Program-made: the position numbers and the translations under genes
DNA from: Sternotherus odoratus
Taxonomy: Eukaryota > Chordata > Testudines > Kinosternidae
Assembly (NCBI GenBank): GCA_032164245.1
Contig: JAVMKO010000009.1
Span: forward strand, 82,316,712 to 82,380,711
Reading direction: 5' to 3'
DNA length: 64,000 bases
Shown here: positions 37,620-51,500 of the stretch, piece by piece
Position numbering within the stretch: position 1 is the stretch's first letter
Layout: each line of letters starts with the position of its first letter
The notes under the pieces: generated by a model
What the model saw: only the letters and a program-made list of their open reading frames with translations
Told to the model about the DNA's origin: nothing
Database searches by the model: none

Positions 37620-39040
37620 CTCTAAGACGTTTGGCAGTATTTTGGAGGTATACAGTGTAGGCCTTTTCCATGCTGGGGAATTTTGCACATCAGTGTAACT
37701 ACAGCAGTGCAAGCCCTCAGTGTAGAGGTTATATCTAGGCATCCAACATCTTGACAGGTGAAAGGAGACGTAACAAAGTTGATCCACCTTTCCACAGTGG
37801 CACACTCACCAGATGGAAGCTGAAGCATACTCTGCCTTCTGGCTTGCCTGCGGGCCTCATCCTGGGCTCTCTGATGGCTTTCTGCCATGACAACATCAGT
37901 CTTAACCTGGCTTCTCCACACTCCACGACTGTGGACAGAATTTTCAGTTGTCAATGGGAATTCTGAATTTTTTGAGGCCTTGCTTGACCTTGTCGCTGTA
38001 TTGGAACTTTGGCCGTCCTCAGCACTGTGCGCATTGCTTAAGTTGCCGATAGAACACAGCCTTCGGCAGATGATCTGGAGGCATGCGCTCCACGTGTCCC
38101 AACCAGCAACATCCAGTGTAGTCGGCATAGACTGTAGGCCACTTCACAATGGTGCAAGCATTTTTCTAACACAGGAAAGGTGGAAATGGTTCAATCTCTG
38201 CTCCTGCTAGGGAGTACGTACTCCAGATTTCACAACCATAAAGGAGGTTGTAAGGACAGAAGCTTGAACACAAAGGTGTGTGTCTGTCAGGGTTAGCCAC
38301 TCGATGTTCCAGACACGTTAGGTAAGTTTGCCAAAGGTAACAGCAACTTTGCAGATTCCAGCATTAGGTTTCCTATCAGTGTTAAGTGAACTGTTAAGAA
38401 TTGAGCCGAGACAGTAGAAATGATCCACGTTGTTCAGAGTTTCATGACTGACATAGATTTTAGGTGAAACGTTGATACCTTGCAACATGACAACTGTTTG
38501 CTTGATACTGATTCCCAGGCTGAACTTGGTGCATGTATCAGAGAACTTATTCATCATGATCTGCTATTCATCAGATGAGTTAGAGACGAATGCAGCAGCA
38601 TCTGTGAAAAGCAGATCCCGAATAGTAACCTGGGTGACACGTGTTCTGCTCTGGAATTGTCTGATGTTAAACAAGCTGCCATCCATCCTCAAGTCAATTA
38701 ATATGCTAGATTGATCATTTCCAAAGGTGTACTCAAGGAGGAGAGAGAAGACATCAAAGCCAGTGAGCACTGAGTCACAGTCTTGCTTCACACCCGTATC
38801 AGTGCTAAACTTGGATGGTGTTTCATAGTCATAGTGGATGGTTGCCTTCATTTCCTCGTGGAATAGGGAAAGCACCTTTTGTCGACAGCCAATTTTCAAC
38901 AGGATCTTATAGATGCCATTCCTGCAAACTAGGGTGACCAGACAGCAAGTGTGAAAAATCGGGATGGGGTAGGGGGGTAATTGGAGTCTATATAAAAATA
39001 AGACCAAAAAATCGTGACTGTCCCTATAAAATTGGGACAT
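37620..39040 (-). pseudogene. Broken LINE reverse transcriptase, C-terminal half
   Basis: On - three non-contiguous frames follow LINE order. At 38564-39040 G-V-K-Q-D-C precedes D-G-S-L-F-N-I-R, then I-R-D-L-L-F-T-D-A, where intact relatives have F-A-D-D. At 38318-38557 are S-I-K-Q-T-V-V-M and the thumb-like F-Y-C-L-G-S-I-L. At 37622-38128 is a basic C-terminal part (A-R-R-Q-A-R-R-Q-S) ending near C-Q-D-V-G-C, probably the remains of a zinc-finger-like tail. The second catalytic Asp is lost and frames are shifted, so it is dead. A MITE is inserted at 38932. The clade is not certain. Confidence 0.65.
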
Positions 39041-39050
39041 CTGGTCACCC
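38932..39050. mobile_element. Complete 119-bp MITE nested in the LINE
   Basis: TA (38930-38931) and TA (39051-39052) flank GGGTGACCAGACAG and its inverse tip TCTGGTCACCC. The centre has 'aaaatcgggat' and 'aaaattgggac'. A Tc1/mariner-type TA target is implied. Part-copies are at 701-748 and possibly 53386-53407. Confidence 0.72.
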
Positions 39051-39052
39051 TA

Positions 39053-40472
39053 CTGCTAATGGTGTTGAAGCGTAGAGGTGCTGTACAGGCTAATCTCAGT
39101 GGTAAAGCTCTCTCTTTCCCTGGTGCTGCATGCCTGCATGAGGGGTTTGCACTGGTGCAACATAGTCGATGTCATGTGCAAATTTCCCTGTCTAAGCACG
39201 CCCTGAGATTTGCCCCTTTCCCAATGACTGTTTCAAAGACTGAAGATAGCCACCACTTATGAATAAGGGAAGAAGAAAAGTCTGTAAAGGTATTTACGAG
39301 GCAAAGAAAACTGGACTAAGTCTCTGCCAACATACGAAAGTGAAAGAATAGTGAATGGTTTTCAGAAATAACTCTGAAACCTGACACAGTCCCAGTCCAC
39401 AAGCACTAACTTATCAGTACCACCACACAAAAGCTTATCTCCTTAACAAGATTCCTGTGCTAAGTGTTACAGGGCTCACAACCCCTCTCTCTAGGAGCTG
39501 ATAGTCTGCTACCCCTGTAGCTTTCCAGAGCCAAGACTTTTAACTCTCTCGGTTAGGGCAACTGGGTCTTCAATCACTATATCCAGCTGATCAGCCCCAG
39601 AATGACTTTACCAAGGGGAGTGTCCCAACTCGGAGACTCATTCCATGCCTCGTTGCCTGGTTGTCATGCCAAGTCCATAAGATCAAACAAGGAGTCTGCT
39701 GCACCTGCTTGAGATATAATAATTGTGATCAGAAGCTAGTGAGTCAGCATCATTAAATGCCAAACTGGACATGCCTCCTGGCTAAAACTAAGGCACAGTC
39801 TTTTCTCCAACAGGTTGTGGCTCATAGTTTTTGAAGGCAAGCCGTAGCTGCTCGCCACGTTATGCGTGGCCAGTATATGCTCAGCACTCCTGTATGCTTT
39901 ACATAAACTGCCTTTCCTGTACATTTAAAACACGGCACCGGATTCTCTTTTCCCGGTGCACTGTTTTGCTTTTTAAATCTTCAGGTACAAGTCATCCAAG
40001 TGATGGTAAGCACTAGATAAGAGCCACAAGATTCAAAATGTTTGTGATGGGCAGAGACACTGGGGCTGGAAGAAGCCACATGGCAAGGCAATGTTCATTT
40101 TGTAGCTGCTACAGATAGAGATTATTTTTAATGTGCAAGTTATTGTCTCAGGCAGACTTTGCCTCACCGGTGTTTAGGATTTCAGAATGCTTTAAATAAG
40201 GTCTGGAGGCGAAACGTGTGTTAGTCATTGTCTACATTACTTGGGGGTGGGGCACACACTGCATTTACTGCTAGTATCCTGCAGCTGTTTTATGTTTATA
40301 AAGATACATCAAATGACAGGAGGCAGGTAAGGAACCATAGGGGAAGACAAACTTCAGAGCTCTGGCAACTATTGTTAAAGCAAAAGTTATGTACCTTAAA
40401 AAAGGAATCTATAACATGAATAGGTTTTTAAACAATGCACAGTTCTCATAGGCTTGGCAGATAATATTCCAT
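39053..40472. other. Gene-free sequence
   Basis: No feature recognised. Confidence 0.4.
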
Positions 40473-40477
40473 TTAAG

Positions 40478-40620
40478 AATCAGAGAGGTAGCCGTGTTAG
40501 TCTGGAATAGCAGAGGCAACGAAGTCCTGTGGCACCTTAAAGACTAACTATAAAGTTTTGAAGCATGAGCTTTCGTGGGCTAATACCCACTTCGTCGGAT
40601 GGGTATTAGCCCACGAAAGC
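40478..40620 (-). mobile_element. Second palindromic Penelope-like insertion
   Basis: In - orientation relative to 466-671. The full arm with its tail (agaggtagccgtgttagtct) comes first, then 'aagtcctgtggcaccttaaa', then the hammerhead-like stem, then only about 25 nt of inverted arm (gggtattagcccacgaaagc). TTAAG at 40473-40477 and 40621-40625 is a possible short target duplication. Read on -, the box is CCGACGA where a hammerhead has CUGAUGA; stem II and GAAA are intact. Confidence 0.65.
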
Positions 40621-40625
40621 TTAAG

Positions 40626-42400
40626 GTAACTCAGAACTTATCAAATACCTATTTTAGAGATGCTAGGCCAATGCTATTCTTTAAAGAATGCCTGATGCCT
40701 CCTGGAAAACATAACAAAAACACTCAGTGAGATCCTCACGCTGGTTCTGGGCATTGTACACTGTGTAAAAGGGTCAGAGCTATGTAAATAGGCCCCATAA
40801 GACCCACATTTGGACACAGCAGGGGTGGCAGAAAATAGTTACATGGCTGATTTCTGAAGACCCCTTTGTAAGCCCCAATGTAGAGGATGTGCTGAGGCAG
40901 GGCAGTTGCTGTAGCACACAATGCTGTGAAAACTCTGAGCACTGCAGACCTTAAGGTGCTAATAATGGACTGGCCCGCAAGCTCTCTATCATTCTGTGGC
41001 CTCCTCAGCCCTTAGCCCTAGATTGTGAGGCTGCAAACCTGGTTTAAGTCTTTCCTTCCCCTGGGCTATGAGTTCAGTGCTGCATTCTCAGGGTTAGAAA
41101 TAACTGTAATATGTTCTGTATTTTTCTTCTCATCTTATCTATCATTAGGGGCATCTGCATAAAAAGAGAAACCCTCACTTTTTAAGAGTTGGTTTGTTCT
41201 GGCACTTGTTCCCCTCCTGAATCTGTAATCCTCTAACATAAAGAGCAGCTCTGGAGATTATCATAATATTGCGAGGATCACAATGTCTGTGAGAAAGAAA
41301 TGATGAATTCCCAAGGGACTTTTGCTTGCGTTTCCTCTAAATACTGAGAGTATTTTTTAAAAAATCCATAAAATATGACAACTTGGCAGAATGATTTCTA
41401 AATAAATTCTCCATTGGCGCCTACATTGGTACAGAGACGGCTGTACAAATACCTCTGACAGATAACTAATCCAGAAGATGTCTGCAGGGTGACACACCTT
41501 TCCGGAGTGAAGATGCCAATAGTCCATATCCACCTCACATCAAACAGGGATGACCCAAGCAGTGAAATTCCATCCTGAGCACCAGTCAGATTCTGGTCTT
41601 TAGCACGGACAACTCCCACTGACTTCAACGGGATTAACACCTGGAGATTAACACCATCACATGTGTTGTCCTTGAACCACTTTGAAACAAATAATGATCC
41701 AACAGTCTTGTATGTGGTGGAGGATATATTAACTATGGTGAGTCCCCTTGCGCAGAGATGAGCAGCTCAACCAAATTACAGAGGTGTCTGTCTAATCAAT
41801 CAACAACCTCATTTCTTATTATGGACCCCGGGATTGTCAGACTGGATCAAAGCCAATGTCCATCTAGTGTGGTAGCCTATCAGCTACTTCAGAAGAGGGT
41901 GAAAGAACCTCATGATTATGGGATAACCTGCCTACAGGGAAAGTTTCTTCTTAATCCCCCTGTGACTGGGTGCCTGGAAGAGCCACACTGAGAATGCCAC
42001 ACTCAGGTCAGACTGCAAGAAACAGGGCAGACAATATCCAGCCCCTGCATGCAGAAAGTTACTGGCCCAAGATGGAGTCCAGGATCACATGAGCAAATCA
42101 CAGGTCCTTACATATTTTGCTGAATCACAGGGGGTGGTCATTGGCTCCTCACTGTCTAAGGCACCCCCGGGAAGAGCTATCTGGACAGGAAGAGTTTCTT
42201 CAATACTCCATTGTGAGAGCTGAGTGTCCTTGATGGCCATCTGCAAGTAGCTATCTAGCCCTCATGTACATTCTGTCTGGTGGATCTCACCCAGGAACAA
42301 AACGTACGTTGGAGATACCAATACATAGCCAATACTCATAACTTCAGATACAAAGATGACATATGGATCTAATCAGGAGGATCCTACTTGATAAACTGTA
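40626..42400. other. Gene-free sequence
   Basis: No feature recognised. Confidence 0.4.
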
Positions 42401-42404
42401 ACTT

Positions 42405-42994
42405 TTCCATTGACACCTGTGGCAGAGCTTTGGCCTTCTCCCTGTGGGTACTGCACTTCCAGGTGGTTTGTGCTAGCCTCATAGGCTCACTGTGATTAGT
42501 TAGGGGAGGTAGAAAGGGGGGGAGCCCGGGCTCACCCTCTACTCCCGGCTCCAGCCCAGGGACCCTAATAGTATCAGCTAAGCTTGCTGACCTTTTAGGC
42601 ACCAAACACAATACAATTCCCTGGGCTACTTCCCCACAGTAGTCCCCGCTTCTTCACACTCCGCTTCACCCTTACCGCAGGGCCTCCTTCCAAACTTCCT
42701 CTGCTCCAATGCCTCCAAACTGCTCTCTGCTCCAACGCCTCCAAACCGCTCTCTGCTCCGACACCTCCCAAACTCCTGACACTCACACCCACCTGACTAA
42801 ATGGGAGGGTTTTTAAGTGATTTCAGCCAGCCCCTGATTGGCTCCAGGTGTCCCAATCAGGCTAGCTGTTTCTGCTCCTTTCTAGAATCTTCTCTGTTTG
42901 GCTAGCCAGGGAACAGGGACCTGTTCATCCTGAGGCTGATATACTTCCCTTCCAGCACTCTCCTATACCCTTCTGGTCTGACTCCGTCACACAC
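42405..42994 (-). mobile_element. LTR-like block, - orientation
   Basis: On - it begins TGTGTGACGGAGTC, a form I associate with reptile endogenous retroviral LTRs. It contains tandem copies of a 30-bp unit (ctccaa(t/c)gcctccaaactgctctctg, 42702-42762). No gag/pol/env sequence adjoins it, so at most a solo LTR. Confidence 0.35.
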
Positions 42995-44060
42995 CTTACA
43001 TGATACACTGTGCAAGGTTTGTTGCAATAATATAACAGTGGTAATATCAAGGATATAAAATAGTCATCGTTAACCATACAGCATCCCTCCCCCCCCCCGC
43101 CACATTGATACTTTTGCACCTTTGCTCTCCATATCAGTGATGCCGCTAAACCAACAGATTAAACTGAGACTAATTCCCATTTGAGATGAGGTCTGAGAAG
43201 AATTTTTTTTAAAGTATGAACAACTAGTTCGGAGGTTGGTAGAAGCCGAAAGACTCCAAGTGACGTGCATGAATGTCAAACTTACAGTTAAAGGAACAAG
43301 CAAACTCCCAGGGTGGGACGTTGTAAAGATCCTTAAGCTTCTGGGAGATAGCCAGAAGTCCATGTCTGCTCAAATCAGAAAAGTGTACCAGACCTAGATT
43401 CACCCACTTAGACAAAAACAGAACTGTCTGGCCAGACGACATGCCTGGATTACTATCCACGGTGGCCAAGTGCCAAAGAGGATTTTTAATCTCCAGATGC
43501 TTTTAAAATAAAAATAGACTGTGCAATAAGCTGGCCTTGAACGGACAAGCCAAACAGCTGGCTGATATGGGCTAGATGGCTGGGCAATAAAAGTTTTCAT
43601 TTCAGTCTGGCTCATTGTGAACCCCGGCAAGTTCTCTTCTGACCAAGTGAATAGCTCACTGTTCAGAATGCAGTCATGCCCTGCTCTGCTGCGAGGCAGG
43701 CAAAGTCTGCTGAATCCCAGCCAAGAATTTCCTTTTTCCCATGTCTCACCATTTTTGTATGCTTTGGGCAAATGAGCTGGCAGCTACTCAGATGGAGTCA
43801 AAGGGTTTTGGGGGAAATGTCATCTACGTCACATTGACTATGCTTATAAATGCATTCCACTTTGATAAGGAGGAGAATAATGCACTGCACTTGGATCTGA
43901 ATACTGTGCATTCAAAGTGTATTCATTGTAATGACACTGCTAGATAAGACTTATTTCATTAAAATGCTTTGGAGATACCACACACTCCCAAATGCCAGGA
44001 ACCTTTGGGGTCCACACTGTAGCAGTGCCTAATGAGTTTGTGTTTACCCCACTAAACACA
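42995..44060. other. Gene-free sequence
   Basis: No feature recognised. Confidence 0.4.
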
Positions 44061-44068
44061 TAAGCCTT

Positions 44069-44815
44069 TGTGATAAATGAAGGGGGGGCCACCCCTTTTA
44101 TGAACACCCACCCAGCCATAGCTATAAAATCCCTCTTAGTAGCTGTTCTCTAATTGCTCTACCTGTAAAGGGTTAAAAAGTTTCACTGCTATGCATAGGT
44201 AAAAGGAAGCGAGTGGGCACCTGGCCAAAAGAGCCAATGGGAAGGCTAGAACTTTACAAAATTGAAGAAAGACTCCCCTTTTGTCTGTTGTCTTCCCAGG
44301 GAGAGGCAGATAGGGCAACAGCTATTCTGTAAGAAGCTTGGACCAGGTATGAAAAATCATCAATATCATACCTAGAAACTACTAATTTAAAACCCCAGAT
44401 ATGCAAGTAGATCAGGAAATGTCTAAGAAGATGCGATTAGTTTTATCCCTTTTATTTTGTTATGGCTTGTGGACTCCTCTGTGCTAACCTCAGGTGCTTT
44501 TGTTTTGCTTGTAACCTTTAAGCTGGACCTCAAGAAAGTGATTCTTGGTGCTTAATTCTTGTAGTTGCTCTTTTAAAATCTAGCAATAGCCTGAGTTCCT
44601 AGATGTATTTTCTTTCTTTTTTTTATTAATAAAAATGACCTTTCTAAAGGATAGAATTGGATTTTTGTGTCTTAAGAGGTTTGTGCACATGTTATTTAAT
44701 TAGCTGGTAGTAGCTGCTGATTTCCTCTCCCCCCCCCCCCTTCTTTCTCAGCTCTTCCCTCGGGGGGAGGGGAAGAGAGGTGAAAGGGCTTGAGGGAACC
44801 CTACTCTCTGCAGAG
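44069..44815 (+). mobile_element. LTR-like block (possible gypsy/ERV solo LTR, 3' end lost)
   Basis: Opens TGTGATAAATGAAGGGGGG. 'agctataaaatccctcttag' (44120) could be a TATA region and 'ttaataaaaatgacctttc' (44625) a poly(A) signal. The order of TATA, signal and T/G-rich tract suits an LTR. The expected CA end was not found and no coding region adjoins it. Confidence 0.45.
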
Positions 44816-46519
44816 AAAATTATTTCCTTCTTGCCAGCCTTGCCCTCCAATATCCTCGGTATATCATTGGTCTGTATCGCTGACCTTGTAGGGGTTTCTA
44901 ATCCCTGTTTTTCTGAATTTCCTTCAGGTCCTTGAGGCATGTTAAAAAGACTGAACGGGCAGCATGAATTAAACCAAGCCAGGCTTTCTTTGGGAAGACT
45001 AAGGTGACTGACTCCACAGTCATTTGCCTGGGCAGAAGACACCACCCGGCTCTCTTATATGTCAAAGGATTTTAAAATGTGAGACAAGGGATTGCCGAAA
45101 TCTGTTCCCTCCTGCTCAGAAACTCTGAAGCACTGAACACCCATCTGTACTGCTCTGCATTACTCATTTATTCCTGACTTGACATGTCTTCAGTCACTGG
45201 GTAGAACCACAATGAATTTTCCTTTTCTGTGTGTGTTTAGCTTGTTAATTACATGGCCTGAACCCTACACACTGACCTCAATGAATCCATTTGTGATACA
45301 GCTGAGACATATATAGCATTAGATAACAGCATATAATTATTTAACATATGAATGCTGGCAAACAGTTAATCAGACACAAAGTTGCCTGGTTTTGTGCTCT
45401 GTCATACCTCATTGCAATCTCAGAAAGTAAGCCCAGCTTTCCTGAAGAAAGAATGATTCCAGCAAGACTTTGTGCGTACTCTCTTTGCATAATTTCTTGG
45501 ACCTTGCCCTGTTCCACCTGCTTAATAATGTTAAGCTTATTTAGGGATAATTTATATGCAGCCCACTCTGCAACTGCACTCTGGTAAGAAGTATTTCAGA
45601 ACTTTGGGAACAAACTTCTTCCGCAGCTCCCCCTGCCCATTTGTAAGACCCCGTAAGTGCGAATGCTTCATCAGCACTTCCTTGACCCTTCATGAAACAT
45701 CAACATGCAAAACAGTAAGCACTCTGTCTGTTCCTCGCACCTCCTAAAAACTGCCTTTCCACTGGGGTGGATTAGAAACTCTTTGTGTTTGCCACAAATC
45801 TGGTTGCTGGGTTTTTTTGGTAAATAAACTTGGAAGGATAGGCTGAGATACACACTCACCCTTCTAGCTTCTCCTTTATTAAAAGAGTGGAGTATTCCTG
45901 CAGTGCTTAGTGGTAGTACCATGGGCCCTGGAAGCTCTCAACAGAAGTGAACTGTTACTGGAAAGTGCTGGTCATTCCGCTTGTTTGTTCTACATCTTCC
46001 TAGAAGCAGCGTCTAGCGAGAAAATGAAGAGTGGGGAGTGTAAAGGGAGTTCTGAATGTGGCTCAGTTGGAATCATTCTAGTTGGGGGGAAATACACTTA
46101 TCTGTCACAAATCATTTTCTTGTGTCTGTATAAAACATACACAGAGTCCTGAATGGCCTTGAAAGACATGCATACCTTAGGATGCACTTTTCCGGTCTGT
46201 AACTGTGATACAAGATGTCACAGGTACTAAAGTTTATGGACCAGAACCTCAGTTCCACTGAACCTGATTTAAATGATTTGTTGCGGATCCACAGTGACTC
46301 TGACCCCACCCCATCCCTGGGCCTCTTGTGACCAAAAAAAGTGGGTGTGGCCAGAGAGCACATGTGTTCAGACACTCCCTGAAGAAGCCCAGAGAGTGAC
46401 TGGCACCAGTGTAATGCAGAGCAATCCTGAGGACCCCGCAGAACTGCTCCAGGATCGCAGGGATCCAGACTTTGGCTGTAACTCAAAGGGCAGCTAACAC
46501 AATCAGAGGACCAGAGGAG
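44816..46519. other. Gene-free sequence
   Basis: No feature recognised. Confidence 0.4.
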
Positions 46520-46730
46520 AAGGCGATGCAGAAAGAATGAATGATCTCAATCTATCCAGTTTATGAAAGGGAGCATGGGAAGGAACTTACTACTCCTGGG
46601 AAATGCCTTCTCGGAAATAATATCAGCGAATGGAGGGGGATTTTCACATGAGTGGCAAATGGTTAAATAAGCTGCAATGGCCTTAAGCTCATAATGAAAT
46701 CACCGAGGCTAGACACAAGGTAAGCAATGA
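46520..46730 (+). repeat. Possible CR1-type LINE 3' fragment
   Basis: 'gatctcaatctatccagttt' and the following agaaggg-like text resemble the 3' untranslated part of sauropsid CR1 elements. Strongly diverged. Confidence 0.3.
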
Positions 46731-48520
46731 CACATGGCAGTGACATTCCATAGTCAAGAGACGCACACCTGGTGGCAAGGAGAATCAAATCATGTCCTTC
46801 CTCCCACTACCTCCGCACAAGACTTGTCCCTCCCCAAGTGGAGGCACAATGGACTTACAATGGTTCACAATGTGGACCTACAGTGGACTTGCTTTCAGTG
46901 GACTGACTTACGATGGTTCACATCGGTGCAAGGGATGTGGAGCAAAAAGAGGCACAGACTGTGACCTCAGTCACTGGTTCGCCCTTCTTTGTTCCCGGAA
47001 GCAAACAAAGTGATACAAACCAAAACAAGAGGGAACTGTTAGAGACAGCCCTGGCTGAGTGCACATTCCAATACTTGTACACATGCTGAGGAGCCCTTTC
47101 CACAACACTTAGCCCTTCAGGGCAACGACTCACAGGGACTATTGAGATGCATGAGGTTCAACATATACATGAGCATTTGCAAGACTGGGGGGGGGGGGGA
47201 ATCAATTGATATTCATCTCCATCATTACGCTGCAGCATGTTTTGCCACTTTAAAATCATTAACCACAGGCTTTACATGGGCAAGGCTCTGCGCTCTCTCA
47301 CCTTAGACGGGTTCTGAAGTAGTCTCTTTCTACTGAACAAATTTCAAACCTCTAGCAGGAAGATGGACTATGTTTTGTGACTCAAATTACACCATGGATG
47401 AAGCCCTGTAGGGCAAAGGGAGTGCAGTGCCATCTGGATTGAATTATCTTTTGAAACTCCCACTCTTATGTCTTTTCAATTAGAGACATGAATAGGAAGT
47501 TAGAGGGGTTTCTTAAGGAATCAGAAAAGCATCTTGTTCCACGTAGTTACTGGTCTGCCATGAATAAAATGGTTCCTTTCTCTCAAACACCACAAAGATT
47601 ATTAAAAGTATTACTGATAAAAGTCTAGAAGCTGGGGAAATGACTAGGCTAGACTATTTTTAGCAACAGTGGCATCTGGACAGCATGAGAACTGCTTGTT
47701 ACAAATTGGGCACAGATGATGTTAGAAGAAAATGTTTGCTAGACAAACGAAGTCACACAGAGCAATACCAGCTTAGCTCAAAATGCTAACTCAGGAACCA
47801 AGAAGAAAAACATTAAGCTGGCTATTACCAAGACCCATAAAACAACATTTTCTTCATCAGATAAATATAAAAAAGTAATTATGTTTTAGTCGGAAGCTAG
47901 GCTTTGGTAACAAGCACTTTAAGCAACACTTCTTTATGACTACACTCACCTTGAGAGCAGAAGGGATTTGTAGGTACCCAAGAACTAAAGTGAATGGAGG
48001 TTTTTCTGGGAACAGTGCTAGGCAAACCATGTTATAGACAAAAGTAAGAAAAGAAGGATGTCTGCTCACACACTCCCCCTCTGCTGTTAGTTGCTCTCTG
48101 CTACGTCACCTGCAGTTTATGCCAAATGTCAGCTGCTTAACTTCAGGTTGATTAAGAGAGGAAATCTATTAAAATGTCCAGTGTGTTTAAACAATGTCAA
48201 TATTTTAAACACTGAAACGATTTAAAAACATGCAATTAGTTTCTGACCTGAGATATTTTATCAGAGCACATTAAATAGATAAGTTATAAACCCTTAAAAA
48301 TGTAGTTTCACAGTATAAATGCTCACAAAACCTTCACAAGAGTCAGGCCAGCTACAAAAGGAGCTTTGTGCAAGTTGCTGAAAATATCCACTTCTGTCAT
48401 TATTCCAAATCCTGTCTTATTTACTCACATGAGTAGCCACACTGAAGTCTAAGGGTTAGCAGGCCCCAAATGGATGTTTGAAGGAGGGTGGTGGGAAGGT
48501 GTAATTCACTATTAGTGTAA
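46731..48520. other. Gene-free sequence
   Basis: A short direct repeat 'ggactt/gacttacaatggttcaca' occurs around 46850-46925. Nothing else recognised. Confidence 0.4.
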
Positions 48521-48529
48521 CTCCACTCT

Positions 48530-48568
48530 GTATGTGTGTGTGTGTGTGTGTGTATGTATGTGTGTGTC
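48530..48568. repeat. (GT)n microsatellite
   Basis: About 19 GT/AT dinucleotides with tatg interruptions. Confidence 0.9.
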
Positions 48569-51500
48569 GGTCCTCTATACCTGCAGTATCCAAAGAGGTC
48601 AGACATTTACCCAAAAAAATACCACCAAAAGAGTAACAAAATGCTATAAACTGATCGTTGCCCTTTTTTGCTTTTTGTTCAAAGCACCAGCCGGTCTTGG
48701 TAGAGTGAGGATCTCAGGGCAATTACAAATTAATTAATGAAAACAGTTTGGGCTCAGATTTAAAACAGTGTATAAGTGAAAGTGTTTTGCTCAAGAAAGG
48801 GTTGGGTTATGGTGCTGCGGGAAAGCCCCGCCATCCACCAATTGCTGTAACTTGAAATGAAACTGACACCCCTCCTCTTGCTCCTTCCCCAGAATGACTT
48901 ATTTCTACGCCGCGGCACTTCTGTCTGTCCTGGGACTGCTTTGAATCATAATAGAAAGCAGCCCACTCAGTGCAAGCTGCACTTTTTAAATAGGCAACCA
49001 CCATTTCTGTGCAACATAGTCACAAAATGACATTGGATCAAAAGCATTTCTCAGCCAAGAAAGGAAAAGTTAGCCACCCAGTAAAGAGATGCAATAGATT
49101 TAAATCAAGTCCACAGCAGTCATTTAAATGGCCAAGTGAAACAAGGCACAAATCAGGGATATATTTCCCTCCACTCACACAAAGAAACCCCCTACATTCT
49201 TACAGGTTCTCTCTCCGCCTCTTCCCCCTTTTGCATGTAGTAATGCTTTTGATTTGAAATGAGCTCTTGGATGAAGACCAGCTGTCTTAAGTTGAGATCA
49301 GGCAAGACCACAGTGATGCTGGTCAGAAGGCCTTCTTTCTCCTTCAGATTGCTAGAAAACACCACCCCTTCCTCCTGAGTGAGAACCTGGCCACAGGGAC
49401 ATGCATGTGTCCCCTGCAGCCCATGGTACTGGAAGCTGAACGTGATGACAATGCACAGGGTCCAGGTGGTACGGACTGCAGCTGTTCCCTTCTCCATGGC
49501 TCTGTCTGCCGTGAGCCCACCAGACCTGCGCTCAAGTCCCTCTGCTGGCTCCCAGTCAGCTCCTAATACTTGGTCCTAACATTTAAAGATCAAGCCCCAG
49601 CCACATTATAGACAAATGTTGATTGATGAACCTGTGATAACTGTGCTCCTCCTCTACAATCTTCCAGAGGACATCAGGCCAACCCAGAGACTATCTAGGT
49701 CTAGGAAATGCTGCAAAAACTTCCTCTTTGAAAAGTCCTTTCTATTGGAATGACACTCACAATGCTGACATTCTCTTCTCTCCCTAAAGGCACACCAACA
49801 AAAATGGGGGGTGGGGCAGAGGGGGAACCTCCCTGCAAGAAAAAGAGGTGCCAGAGACTCAATGAAGTCCACCCGGCACTTAGCCATTTCTCTTGATTTC
49901 ATGTGGCAGGTGCCCAGATAGGACGAGAAGCAGTAGTGTGAAACTGTTTAGCTCCATTGATTGGTTGCTGGATTTGTCCGTTATTGATTATTACTGTTAT
50001 CTAAGGTTATTAGCTGGGAATCAGCATTGCACTCCAAGGGGAAGGGACGGGGGAACAGCTAGGCCCAGAAACACTCCCCCAGGAAGCTGAACAGTATGCT
50101 AAGGCTGAAAGGGCTCAGGCAGAGGTGTCATGATGCCAGAGCAGTCCTGGGCATCGCCCTGGCACCTGAAATCTAGGACTTTGTGAGGAGGGGCAGGGGA
50201 GAAGGGAAGGGGACAGGCGTGTGTGTGTGTGGGGGAGTTGAAGGGCAGACTCTGGTACTATAAAATTGAGCACGAAGTCACTGGTCCCAAGGCATGCCTG
50301 TGCTTTCCGGCTCAGGCAGACCGTCCCACACTAGTTCCGATCGAAGGAGAGTGCTAACGGTAGAAGTGTTACCATGGCAGTGCGAGCAGCAGGATTTGGG
50401 GGGTGGGAGTTGGCCATCCTATGTACGACCTTGTTCGAGAGCCTGGGTACATACCGGAAATGATGCCTTCCAACTCCACCATGGCTGCACCCAAAGTAAC
50501 TCCTCAGACAGCCTCCATAATGCTCATTACGAGCGTGAGCTATGTCTGTATGTCGGTAAACAGTCAACCGAGAAAGGACCAGCAGGGGCTCAAGGATACA
50601 CGTCACAGTTCCTGGGCTCTGTTGCCCCAATACAAGTTGTGCCCTGCAAATGACTTCCTCTGGCAGTCCTTTACAGCAGCTCTCGCTGCCCAGAGCTCTT
50701 CCCAGCCTGCCTTTGCCCTAAACTCCCTTCAGACTGGCCTTCTCTGCCTGCCCTCCAGGTCACCCAATAACGGGATACAGTCCCCAGGGTGGTGAAGGGC
50801 TCATTTGTCACCCCCACCCTCACTAGCTTCCTCTTCCCATCTCACATCTCCTGGACTCTTTCCACTCTCCAGAGCACGGCTGCTGGTTTGCCGGGCAGGA
50901 CTTACAGTGAACCGCTGCCCCGAGTCGGCCAGCCTGGGCCAGTCCCTCCCATTTGCACTTTCCCTTTCAACAAAACATTCCATGTAATCCGCTCCTAGCA
51001 CCAGACTGTCCCTCGACTCCACCTAACGGACACCAGTACCAAAAAGCTGGCGTTATTCTTCCATGGCCCTGCACCAGCTATGTGCTCAGCGCTGTACGGA
51101 AGAAAGAAAAAAAAGTTTCATGCATCTATAATCTAGGCTTGATAAATAGGCTGCGATTCCTAGTTCGGTCACTAGGTGGCATTGAGTATGAGATGAAGGT
51201 GAAAGGAAGCTGGGACAGCTAAGTGCAGTAGAGAAGCTTGTAATGGCTGCATTGCAATAAATAAAAGTGCTAGAGTGAAACCGCTGCCATCTGTCTTTGT
51301 TTTGCTAACCCACTTCTCTGGTCTGCGTTGGCAGTCTGATACTATGTTGGCTACAGGCTCTTTTCCTAAGTTTGTTGAAGGCAGCACGAGCCGGCTTGAT
51401 ATTGCTGAGGGCTTCCAAGTCTATTATTTCTCACTGGAAAAAACGTTTTTGCCCAAGTACTGTACATGTCATTTGGAAATGGGCAAAGAAGGGTGGTTTT

